This document shows positions 45,357 through 54,356 of a DNA stretch of 64,000 bases, piece by piece. This DNA is from Sphingobacterium tabacisoli. GTDB lineage: Bacteria; Bacteroidota; Bacteroidia; Sphingobacteriales; Sphingobacteriaceae. Positions within the stretch are counted from its first letter, which is position 1. Each line of letters starts with the position of its first letter. The stretch lies in assembly GCF_017908035.1 (NCBI RefSeq), contig NZ_JAEQMU010000001.1:1984001-2048000 (forward strand), read 5' to 3'. A program made the translations under genes and the position numbers. A model generated the notes under the pieces. That model searched no databases and was not told the origin of the DNA. It saw only the letters and a program-made list of their open reading frames with translations.

Positions 45357-46412
45357 TTATTTGATAATAGAAATAGGTGCTTGATCGAAAACATTAATCT
45401 GTCCAGAAATAATCACTTGATCTCCCGCATTTAACCCTTCTAGCACTTCGATATAATCACCAAAACTTCTTCCTGACTTGACCGTCGTAGCAACTGCTTT
45501 TCCGCTTTTCACAGTATAGACCTTGTTGTCACTCACGGATCCTAAAAACGCTGTACGTGGCACAACAAGCACATTAGCTGTTGCATCGTTTCCAAATCTA
45601 GCAGTACCGTACATACCTGCGCGTAACTCATTATTCGGATTTGCAACCTCTATCTCGACTGGGAAGTTTAAACTTCCGTCTGATTTTGGTGCAATAAATA
45701 TGATTTTACCACTGTATGTTTTATCTGGGTAAACGCTAACTCCTAAATTAACAGTTTGTCCAACCGCCAAGGTTGCTACATTTTTCTCATCCACATTGAC
45801 ACGCAGCTTAAGCGTACTCACATTCACAATATCGAAAGCTGGAGCACCAACATTCACATAGGTTCCAGGTTCTATTTTACGCGCATTTATAACGCCCGAA
45901 ACTGCGGTTTTAATAGTCACGTCTCCAGCAGTTAATTTAGCACTGCGTAGATTATTTTTAGCGTTTTCAAATTGAAGTTTCGCTTGATCCAATTGTTGCT
46001 GCGTCACACCTCCCGTGCTGAATGCGCTCTCAAAACGTTGTACATTTTGAAGGGCATTATCATAATTAGCCTGAGCATTCGCTACATTTACATTTAACTT
46101 ATCCCCTTCCACAATGGCCAATGTTTGTCCGGCACTAACTCTTGCTCCCTCACTGACTAATACTTTAACCACACGTCCGGGTGTCTCTGCCGAAACGGTT
46201 ACTTCTTGCTTAGGTATAAAATTTCCGTTTGCGATATATGCCAAATCCACCATCTGTGTACGTGCAGTATCTACACGCACAGCAACAGTCTCATTGGTCA
46301 CAGCTGCAGCAGCCGTGATTTCTTCATTCTGCTTCTTATTTTTGTTAAGTAAATAAACAATACCCGCTAATACGGCTGCTATACTTACTATCGTTATTAT
46401 TACGCGTTTCAT
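45357..46412 (-). CDS. RND periplasmic adaptor subunit
   Basis: A 351-residue membrane-fusion protein that links the pump to the TolC-type channel. A single N-terminal membrane anchor is followed by the lipoyl-like half motifs (PGRVVKVLVSEGARVSAGQT near residue 88), a helical hairpin (about residues 110-160), and the beta-barrel with the typical KSDGSLNFPVEIEVANPN and AGMYGTARF. It lies 26 bp before the pump gene in transcription order and 14 bp after the TolC-type gene. Confidence 0.92.
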   Translation of the reverse strand: MKRVIITIVSIAAVLAGIVYLLNKNKKQNEEITAAAAVTNETVAVRVDTARTQMVDLAYIANGNFIPKQEVTVSAETPGRVVKVLVSEGARVSAGQTLAIVEGDKLNVNVANAQANYDNALQNVQRFESAFSTGGVTQQQLDQAKLQFENAKNNLRSAKLTAGDVTIKTAVSGVINARKIEPGTYVNVGAPAFDIVNVSTLKLRVNVDEKNVATLAVGQTVNLGVSVYPDKTYSGKIIFIAPKSDGSLNFPVEIEVANPNNELRAGMYGTARFGNDATANVLVVPRTAFLGSVSDNKVYTVKSGKAVATTVKSGRSFGDYIEVLEGLNAGDQVIISGQINVFDQAPISIIK

Positions 46413-46426
46413 ACTATATATTTAGA

Positions 46427-47749
46427 TTATTTTTCGTTTACTAATGTTTTTAATTGCCCCTTCGCTTTGATCAACTGAACTTCGGCGACCTTGAAATTAA
46501 GAAGAGAGGTATTGAGATTATTTTGTGCATCAGCGAGCGCTTTCTCTGCGTCAAGTAACTCCGTTAATGTAGCTAACCCGTTCTTATAGTTGTTCTCCGT
46601 ATCTGACAACACCTCTTTAGCCAACCCGACATTGGAGCGATTCGTATTTATGGTCAATAACGAATTCTTAATCTGAGCTTTCGCATTCTCATTCGCTAGT
46701 GATAGCCCTAGCTTAGTATCTTCTAAAGTAACTCGCGCCTGTCTGATTTGTATGTCAGCCTGATTGATACGCGCTTTAGTGGCACCTCCCGTAAAAATTG
46801 GTATTGAAAGATTCAAACCAATAGCAGAAGATTTAGGCCATGCAAAATCTCCCCCAATCGGAAATCCCTTTCCAAACCCATTCCAGCCAAAATCTGCTCC
46901 AAGAGATAATGTCGGGTATAAACCTGCTACCTTTGACTTCTTATCAAACTCATAAAGCTCAATTTGCTTCTGCATCAAAAGAACTTCAGTCCTATTATCC
47001 AGACTTTCTTCTTGCAACACAATCGAAGGATCTACAGCAAAAGTCTCTTTAGGCATGACAACAGGGTTTTCTATAGGCATACCTATCGCAAATTTCAAGG
47101 CGTTCTCTTTCAACTGTAGCGCATTGTACACTTGTTGTTTTTGCGATTCTAAATTATTAATAGCGACCACTAGTCGATCTAAATCTATCTTTTTTGCTAA
47201 TCCAGCACCCACCAAACCATTTACAACATTTTTATTCTTGGTTGTACTATTTAAATTGGTCTGTATTGTTTCCAACTGCAATTGCGTCTGAAAAACATCG
47301 TAATAAGCGGTTGCAACCTTCTCTATTAATTGTTCCTCTGTTAACTGTGCATTAACTTGATAAAACTCCCTTGTAGTTCTCGCAGCTTTTAATCCGGTAA
47401 AAACAGCCTGGTTAAAAATCTGTTGATTTAGCGAGACGACAGCATTTGAATTCCAAGGCTGTCCCATTTTCGCACGAATTACATTTCCACCCATTTCAAA
47501 AACCATTTCTGGAATGATGACATTCGACTTTATCGACGCTACACCATTAATCTGAGGAAGAGCCGCTCCTCTAATTTCATCAATTTGGTACTGCGCATTT
47601 TCAAGATCAAGAGCCGACTTTTTAGCTTCGGCTTTGTTCTCTAACGCATATCTTATCGCATGCTGTAGCGTCAACACCTCTTGAGCATTGACACTGGAAG
47701 CTCCAAAGATTCCAGCTAGTAAAATTGCAATAATTCTTATCCTTTTCAT
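46427..47749 (-). CDS. TolC-family outer-membrane efflux protein
   Basis: A 440-residue outer-membrane channel subunit. A signal peptide ends near SVNAQ. Two similar halves each supply long coiled-coil helices; the repeat pair begins at LTLQHAIRYALENKAEAKKS and again at ILSDTENNYKNGLATLTELL near residue 375, the usual TolC arrangement. It comes 64 bp after the tetR gene and just before the adaptor gene. It forms the exit duct for the pump encoded downstream. Confidence 0.92.
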   Translation of the reverse strand: MKRIRIIAILLAGIFGASSVNAQEVLTLQHAIRYALENKAEAKKSALDLENAQYQIDEIRGAALPQINGVASIKSNVIIPEMVFEMGGNVIRAKMGQPWNSNAVVSLNQQIFNQAVFTGLKAARTTREFYQVNAQLTEEQLIEKVATAYYDVFQTQLQLETIQTNLNSTTKNKNVVNGLVGAGLAKKIDLDRLVVAINNLESQKQQVYNALQLKENALKFAIGMPIENPVVMPKETFAVDPSIVLQEESLDNRTEVLLMQKQIELYEFDKKSKVAGLYPTLSLGADFGWNGFGKGFPIGGDFAWPKSSAIGLNLSIPIFTGGATKARINQADIQIRQARVTLEDTKLGLSLANENAKAQIKNSLLTINTNRSNVGLAKEVLSDTENNYKNGLATLTELLDAEKALADAQNNLNTSLLNFKVAEVQLIKAKGQLKTLVNEK

Positions 47750-47813
47750 TTAGTGTCTTTGTTTTTCTTTCTTTGCTAATAAAAACTCTCCCAGTACATC
47801 GGGATCGGTTTAA

Positions 47814-48422
47814 CTATTTATTGTGTGTGACGATTCGTTCTTCAAAAATTAATCTAATGGCCCGCCTTTGACTATCCACGATATGACCTATATTATCTTT
47901 GTTCGGGATTCCAGAAACAATATCCTGTACATTATGCATGATACCCAACGATTTCATAATCTCAACGAACGCAATACTGGCTTCATCCACATCTTTAATC
48001 CGCACATCACCAATATCGACAGATTTGGAAAACAACACCTTCGTCGCAGAAATATCCCTTTTATAAAGCTGCTCAATAACGGACGCCATCTCTACTCCTT
48101 TAATCCACTCTAGATTTTCGTCAATATGAAGCATATAATATTTGCTGAGATAAGAAGCGCGCAATTCAAGAATCTCATAAAGTGTGGTCATTAAGTCATG
48201 CTCATAGTTAGCAATAATAGTTTCCTCTTTAGCAAACAACTCATCAGCAACCGTAGCTATCACATCTCTTATCAAAGCGGACTTATCTTGATAATAGTAA
48301 TAGAGATTAGCTTTGGTGATTTTCATATCCTCAGCAATCTCATTCATTGTGGTCTTGTTAAAACCATAATGACAAAATCTTCTCAGAGCTACCTCAACAA
48401 TTTCTTCTTTACGTTTGTCCAT
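47814..48422 (-). CDS. TetR-family transcriptional repressor
   Basis: A 202-residue regulator. The helix-turn-helix is at about residues 23-45 (FNKTTMNEIAEDMKITKANL with YYYYQDKSALI following), the typical TetR recognition helix. The C-terminal part is helical and would bind an effector. It is the first gene of the RND operon and likely represses it; two palindromes just upstream are candidate operators, one overlapping the -7 element. Confidence 0.92.
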   Translation of the reverse strand: MDKRKEEIVEVALRRFCHYGFNKTTMNEIAEDMKITKANLYYYYQDKSALIRDVIATVADELFAKEETIIANYEHDLMTTLYEILELRASYLSKYYMLHIDENLEWIKGVEMASVIEQLYKRDISATKVLFSKSVDIGDVRIKDVDEASIAFVEIMKSLGIMHNVQDIVSGIPNKDNIGHIVDSQRRAIRLIFEERIVTHNK

Positions 48423-48452
48423 TTTCCACTTTTACCTTCTGACTTTTATTAA

Positions 48453-48516
48453 ACTTTGTTCAAAAGTAAAGAAAGACTGCTCCAGAAGAGCAAGAATTGT
48501 TCAAAAAAAACAATTC
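48453..48516. promoter_or_regulatory. promoter and candidate TetR operators
   Basis: On the minus strand TACTTTTG (plus 48461-48468) matches the -7 element. The dyad ACTTT-GTTCA-AAAGT (48453-48467) overlaps it, and a second dyad GAATTGTT-N7-AACAATTC (48494-48516) lies about 45 bp upstream. The gene they precede is the tetR gene that starts the efflux operon. Confidence 0.5.
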
Positions 48517-48552
48517 CATGACAATTACCGTGATTAAATTAAAGAAAAAAAA

Positions 48553-49209
48553 CTAAGCGAAAAGTTTAGCGAACCTCCTTTTATCTACTTTATAAAGTCG
48601 TGCAGCTCGATAGGATACTCCGGTCTGATATTCATCTAATTCTTTCAAATAGCCAAGATTTCCCATTTTCTTACGAAAATTACGTTTATCTAAGGGCTCT
48701 CCTAATATAGACTCATAGATTTGCTGAAGCTGGGTCAGCGTGAATTTCTCGGGCAAAAGCTCGAATGGCGCAAAGGAAAAACTTAAATTTGTCTTTAGCT
48801 TTTTCAATCCAAGCCTTAGAATTTCATTGTGATCGAAAGCTAGATCTGGCACATTATTAACATCGAACCATTTGGCCTGACGCATATAATTGGTAATAGG
48901 TTTTATTTTATTCTTTACCTCTTCATAACGAACAAGCGCCATATAAGCAACTGTCAAAATACGTCCTTCAGGATGACGTTTGACCCCGGCTAAAGCGGCC
49001 AGTTGCTCAAGATAAATGTCTTTCAATCCCGTATTTTCATAAGATATGCGCTTTACCGCTTCTTCCATTTCTTCTTCTTTATCGACAAAATAGCCAGGGA
49101 TAGCCCACCAATCTTTATAAGGGTACTCATTCCGCTCTGTGAGGAGAACTTTCAATTGCCCTTCATGAAAGGTTAGAATTAGACAGTCTACGGTAAAAAA
49201 GGAAAGCAC
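48553..49209 (-). CDS. NUDIX-domain winged-helix regulator (NrtR-like)
   Basis: A 218-residue protein with an N-terminal NUDIX domain (about 8-135) and a C-terminal winged helix (about 150-218, with LTQLQQIYESILGEPLDKRN). This order is that of NrtR-type regulators, which sense ADP-ribose-like or other ligands. The NUDIX box (residues about 38-62) is degenerate: the REUxEE core reads RISYEN, so glutamates needed for metal and catalysis are replaced by I and N. It should therefore bind, not cleave, its ligand. The start codon is GTG. It is divergent from pfkA with a 23-bp dyad between, so it may control the glycolytic genes. Confidence 0.85.
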   Translation of the reverse strand: MLSFFTVDCLILTFHEGQLKVLLTERNEYPYKDWWAIPGYFVDKEEEMEEAVKRISYENTGLKDIYLEQLAALAGVKRHPEGRILTVAYMALVRYEEVKNKIKPITNYMRQAKWFDVNNVPDLAFDHNEILRLGLKKLKTNLSFSFAPFELLPEKFTLTQLQQIYESILGEPLDKRNFRKKMGNLGYLKELDEYQTGVSYRAARLYKVDKRRFAKLFA

Positions 49210-49302
49210 AAACTTTTGTTTTAAAGTGAATAATCAACCAAATCTCAGACAATATTGCTTAAAAATTACACAAGAAACAAAAAAAATATGGTCAAAAATT
49301 TA

Positions 49303-49325
49303 ATAGTGTAGAAAATACACACTAT
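49303..49325. promoter_or_regulatory. dyad between the NUDIX regulator and pfkA
   Basis: ATAGTGT (49303-49309) and ACACTAT (49319-49325) are perfect inverted repeats around nine bases. It lies 28 bp before the pfkA start codon, and its right arm overlaps a -7-like TATATTCG (49323-49330). The likely ligand of this site is the NUDIX regulator; no other regulator gene is nearby. Confidence 0.55.
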
Positions 49326-49352
49326 ATTCGTATTGCCTAAAATTAGTTTGAT

Positions 49353-50336
49353 TTGAAAAAAATAACAAACATCGGTGTATTTACTTCAGGTGGTGATGCA
49401 CCAGGGATGAACGCAGCAATCCGCGCTGTAGTAAGAACCGCAATATACGAAAACATACAAGTAACTGGTATCTATAGAGGGTATCAAGGGATGATTGAGG
49501 CCGATTTTGTGGATATGAATAGACGCTCTGTCAGCTCTATTATCCAAAAAGGAGGTACTGTATTAAAATCTGCCCGGTGTCTTGAATTCAAAACCAAAGA
49601 AGGTCGTCAACAAGCCTACAATAATATCAAGACCCACGGTATAGACGCATTAGTGGCTATCGGCGGGGATGGCACATTTACTGGTGCGGATCTGTTTTCG
49701 AAAGAATTTGACATTCCGGTTATGTGTATTCCCGGAACCATAGATAATGATCTTTACGGTTCTGATTACACCCTAGGATATGACACAGCCAATAATACAG
49801 TTATTGAAGCTATCGATAAGATCCGTGACACAGCTTCTTCTCATAGCAGAGTCTTTTTTGTGGAAGTAATGGGTCGAGACTCCGGCTGTATTGCGTTAAA
49901 TGCCGGTGTTGGTGGAGGAGCTGAAGCTATATTGATGCCAGAAGTAGATAGTGGAATCACGGAACTATTCGGCGAACTTGAGCTTGCAGAGAGCCGTAAC
50001 AAAAGTTCGATGATCGTTATTATTGCTGAGGGAGACCAAAATGGCGGAGCATATAATGTAGCTAAAATTGTCAAAGATAAATTTGACCATCTTGACATAA
50101 AAGTTAGTATATTAGGACATCTTCAACGTGGAGGTTCGCCCAGTAGTTTTGACAGGGTGCTAGCAACTCGAATGGGATTTAAAGCCGTCAAAGAACTAAT
50201 GGCTGGCAACTCTAGAGCCACAGTGGGGCTGAGAGGAACAGCAATCGTAACTACTCCTCTTGAAGAAGCTTTAAGCAGAAAAGAATTCAAACTAGACGAG
50301 GAATTGCTAGCTATAGCAAATATAATGAACAAATAA
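49353..50336 (+). CDS. pfkA: ATP-dependent 6-phosphofructokinase
   Basis: A 327-residue glycolytic enzyme that phosphorylates fructose-6-phosphate to fructose-1,6-bisphosphate. The ATP-binding GGDAPGMNAAIRAVVR begins near residue 13, the GGDGTFTGA is near residue 109, and the catalytic TIDNDLYGSDYTLGYDTA near 132. The glycine after the first GGD segment fits ATP rather than pyrophosphate use. The start codon is TTG at 49353, since it alone gives the conserved N-terminus MKKITNIGVFTSGGDAPG. It is the first of three genes that end with gap. Confidence 0.95.
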   Translation: MKKITNIGVFTSGGDAPGMNAAIRAVVRTAIYENIQVTGIYRGYQGMIEADFVDMNRRSVSSIIQKGGTVLKSARCLEFKTKEGRQQAYNNIKTHGIDALVAIGGDGTFTGADLFSKEFDIPVMCIPGTIDNDLYGSDYTLGYDTANNTVIEAIDKIRDTASSHSRVFFVEVMGRDSGCIALNAGVGGGAEAILMPEVDSGITELFGELELAESRNKSSMIVIIAEGDQNGGAYNVAKIVKDKFDHLDIKVSILGHLQRGGSPSSFDRVLATRMGFKAVKELMAGNSRATVGLRGTAIVTTPLEEALSRKEFKLDEELLAIANIMNK

Positions 50337-50342
50337 AAAAGC

Positions 50343-52195
<1,853 letters not shown>

Positions 52196-52208
52196 TTTAA
52201 AAACCAAT

Positions 52209-52237
52209 AAAAAAGAGAGGGAAGCCCTCTCTTTTTT
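52209..52237. terminator. terminator between gap and radC
   Basis: A 13-bp stem (52209-52221 with 52225-52237) with a three-base loop and runs of A and T at the two ends. It serves gap on the plus strand and, read in reverse, radC on the minus strand. Confidence 0.9.
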
Positions 52238-52240
52238 ATT

Positions 52241-52927
52241 TTACAACAAGCCCTCATCCCTAAAACTATAGTAACTGCTATCTGTAAAGATCAAATGGTC
52301 ATTCACTCGGATATCCATAATCCGTGCGGCTTCATAAACTTTATCGGTCAAATCCTTATCTGCCTTACTCGGAGATAAAGTTCCTGAAGGATGATTATGA
52401 GCCAATATAATGGAACTAGAATTAGCCTGTAACGCATGACGCAGTATGATGCGTACATCGACAGGAGTAAAGTCGTTGCCACCACTCCCTATTAGCTGTT
52501 CGTGCACCACCTTACAAGCGGTATTCAAATAAATCACCCAAAACTCTTCATGAGGCAAGTCCTGCAAATAGGAGCGAAAGTAATCATAAGCCCGTTTACT
52601 ACTATTCAATACTGGGCTATCCTGCTCTCCTTCTTCTTTTCTTCTCCTACCCAGTTCCAGCGCGGCAATAATAGAAATCGCCTTGGCTTCTCCTATCCCC
52701 TTATATTGGCATAGCTGCGAGACATCTTTGCGAGACAAATCGCTCAGATTATTCTTCGAATCATTCAAAATACGCCGACAAAGCTCCACAGAGGTCTCTC
52801 CCGGCGAACCAGAACCAATGAGAATAGCTAACAGTTCTGCATTGGACAGAGCTCTACGCCCACGTTCCAACAATTTTTCTCTGGGACGGTCTTCTTCCGC
52901 CCATTCCCGAATAACAAGCTTATCCAT
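52241..52927 (-). CDS. radC: RadC-family JAB-domain protein
   Basis: A 228-residue protein of the RadC/UPF0758 family. A helix-hairpin-helix region lies about residues 10-90, and the JAMM/MPN domain about 105-228 with the metal motif HNHPSGTLSPSKAD near residue 176. The cellular job of RadC is unsettled; early repair claims are doubtful, and a nuclease or protease role is possible. Single gene, ending at the shared terminator after gap. Confidence 0.92.
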   Translation of the reverse strand: MDKLVIREWAEEDRPREKLLERGRRALSNAELLAILIGSGSPGETSVELCRRILNDSKNNLSDLSRKDVSQLCQYKGIGEAKAISIIAALELGRRRKEEGEQDSPVLNSSKRAYDYFRSYLQDLPHEEFWVIYLNTACKVVHEQLIGSGGNDFTPVDVRIILRHALQANSSSIILAHNHPSGTLSPSKADKDLTDKVYEAARIMDIRVNDHLIFTDSSYYSFRDEGLL

Positions 52928-53028
52928 AGTAAATAATTGATTTACTTAAAGTTAACAAAAATCAATAAACTATCAAACTTAAACTTGCTTTGCCTACAGA
53001 TCACCACTTACTTTACCTAAAAAAAAGC

Positions 53029-53036
53029 TATATTTG
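53029..53036 (+). promoter_or_regulatory. -7 element of the cyclophilin gene
   Basis: TATATTTG matches TAnnTTTG, 27 bp before the ATG at 53064. The -33 region has TTA at 18 bases rather than TTG. Confidence 0.4.
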
Positions 53037-53063
53037 TACCTCGAAAAACAAATTTATTTAGTA

Positions 53064-53522
53064 ATGAGTAAAGCAATTATCAAGACAGAGAAAGGCGATA
53101 TGACTGTACAATTTTATACAGAAGACGCTCCAAATACCGTTGCAAATTTCATCAAACTTGCAAAATCGGGTTATTATGATGGACTGGCATTCCACCGCGT
53201 AATACCTGACTTTGTTATTCAGGGAGGATGTCCTAACTCAAGAGAAGGTGCTGCTGGTGTTGCTGGCACAGGTGGCCCGGGCTACAAAATAGACTGTGAG
53301 TTAACTGGAGAAAACCAATACCACGACCGTGGAGTATTATCAATGGCGCACGCTGGACGTAATACAGGAGGCTCTCAGTTTTTCATTTGCCATAGCCGTA
53401 ACAATACTGCACACCTAGATCGTAATCACACTTGCTTTGGCAAAGTGATAGAAAATGTAGACGTTGTGGATGATATACGCCAAGGAGATCGCATTTTATC
53501 AATCGAAGTAATAGAAGATTAG
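53064..53522 (+). CDS. peptidyl-prolyl cis-trans isomerase, cyclophilin type
   Basis: A 152-residue cytoplasmic cyclophilin that speeds proline isomerisation in protein folding. Key segments are YYDGLAFHRVIPDFVIQGG (near residue 36), the GPGYKIDCE region, SMAHAGRNTGGSQFFICH (near residue 93) and CFGKVIENVDVVDDI. The ATG at 53064 gives the usual start MSKAIIKTEKGDM; the open frame upstream to 53034 lacks support. DUF5606 follows after 19 bp. Confidence 0.93.
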   Translation: MSKAIIKTEKGDMTVQFYTEDAPNTVANFIKLAKSGYYDGLAFHRVIPDFVIQGGCPNSREGAAGVAGTGGPGYKIDCELTGENQYHDRGVLSMAHAGRNTGGSQFFICHSRNNTAHLDRNHTCFGKVIENVDVVDDIRQGDRILSIEVIED

Positions 53523-53541
53523 TAAACAACAAAGCAATAAC

Positions 53542-53946
53542 ATGAATTTAAGAGCTTTAGTATCAGTAACAGGTAAACCGGGATTGTTCAAGCTTATTGG
53601 ACAAAATAAAGGCGGATTTATCTTAGAATCTTTAGATAGCGCAAAGATTAAATCCGTTGTCAACTTGAATACGACAAAAATGGCTACTCTGGAAGATATC
53701 ACTATCTATGGCGAGGAAGAAGAAATCCGTCTATTGGATGTTCTTGAAAAAATCAAGTCTGAAGAGATAAGCGTTCCCGACACAAAATCAAACGGTGATA
53801 CATTAAGAGATTTCTTTAGAAATGTAGCTCCTGGGCACGACGAATCCCGAGTTTATACATCTGATATCAAAAAGATAATTAGCTGGTACAATATTCTGAG
53901 GGAATTTCCTTTATTCGAAGAAGAAGCTCCTGCTCCTCTTCAATAA
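53542..53946 (+). CDS. DUF5606 protein
   Basis: A 134-residue cytoplasmic protein matching DUF5606, a family limited to Bacteroidota: the start MNLRALVSVTGKPGLFKLIG, then GGFILESLDSAKIKSVV and a helical end with DTLRDFFRNVAPGHDESRVY. The function is unknown; the first part looks like a small beta domain, the second like a helical segment that could bind a nucleic acid or protein. It lies directly after the cyclophilin gene and has a terminator behind it. Confidence 0.85.
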   Translation: MNLRALVSVTGKPGLFKLIGQNKGGFILESLDSAKIKSVVNLNTTKMATLEDITIYGEEEEIRLLDVLEKIKSEEISVPDTKSNGDTLRDFFRNVAPGHDESRVYTSDIKKIISWYNILREFPLFEEEAPAPLQ

Positions 53947-53953
53947 CTAAAAG

Positions 53954-53982
53954 AAGGTCTGATGCAAGTCAGGCCTTTTTTT
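53954..53982 (+). terminator. terminator of the cyclophilin-DUF5606 unit
   Basis: A nine-pair stem with one G-T wobble (53954-53962 with 53969-53977), six-base loop and T-run, eight bases after the stop codon. Confidence 0.85.
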
Positions 53983-54003
53983 GTCACTATAGGGCACAAA
54001 AAA

Positions 54004-54025
54004 AATGCTTCGTATGGAAAGCATT
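54004..54025 (-). terminator. terminator of the 41-codon gene
   Basis: A seven-base stem AATGCTT/AAGCATT (54004-54010 with 54019-54025); on the minus strand the stem is followed by eight T. It sits 38 bp past the stop of the small gene. Confidence 0.75.
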
Positions 54026-54062
54026 GCATTTAATTTTTGATTTTAAAATTTCAACTCCGGTA

Positions 54063-54188
54063 TTAACGTTTCTCCGGGTTTTCTGGTTCTTGTTTAACAG
54101 GTCTTTCTATAAATCCCCAATTGGTCATATAAAAAGCAAGAGGGTTTCGCTGTAATGTACTCTTTTTGTCTTTCTTTTTTTTAATCAT
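54063..54188 (-). CDS. 41-residue basic small protein
   Basis: A short gene too small for routine ORF calling. It begins MIKKKKDKKSTLQRNPLAFY and ends NPEKR, so it is strongly basic at the front, with no signal peptide or cysteine. The ATG at 54188 has AAAGGAAA seven bases upstream, one of the better ribosome sites in this window, and a hairpin terminator lies 38 bp after the stop. The middle, LAFYMTNWGFIERPVK, looks like a real protein segment and not random translation. I know no family. It is the next gene downstream of leuS but lies after leuS's own terminator. Confidence 0.6.
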   Translation of the reverse strand: MIKKKKDKKSTLQRNPLAFYMTNWGFIERPVKQEPENPEKR

Positions 54189-54301
54189 ATTTTTCCTTTC
54201 ATTTTGTTTTCACTTAAATAACTATCAACAAGCGAGCCAAACAAGTCGAATCACCGACTCAAGGAATATAAAATGACATACAGACCATATAAAGCATACA
54301 A

Positions 54302-54335
54302 AAATGGGGCTACTTATTATAAAGTTGCCCCATTT
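54302..54335 (-). terminator. terminator of leuS
   Basis: A nine-base GC-rich stem AAATGGGGC/GCCCCATTT (54302-54310 with 54327-54335); on the minus strand it ends in ATTTTTG. It lies 22 bp after the leuS stop codon. Confidence 0.8.
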
Positions 54336-54356
54336 ATTCCTATAGTACAAAATACG

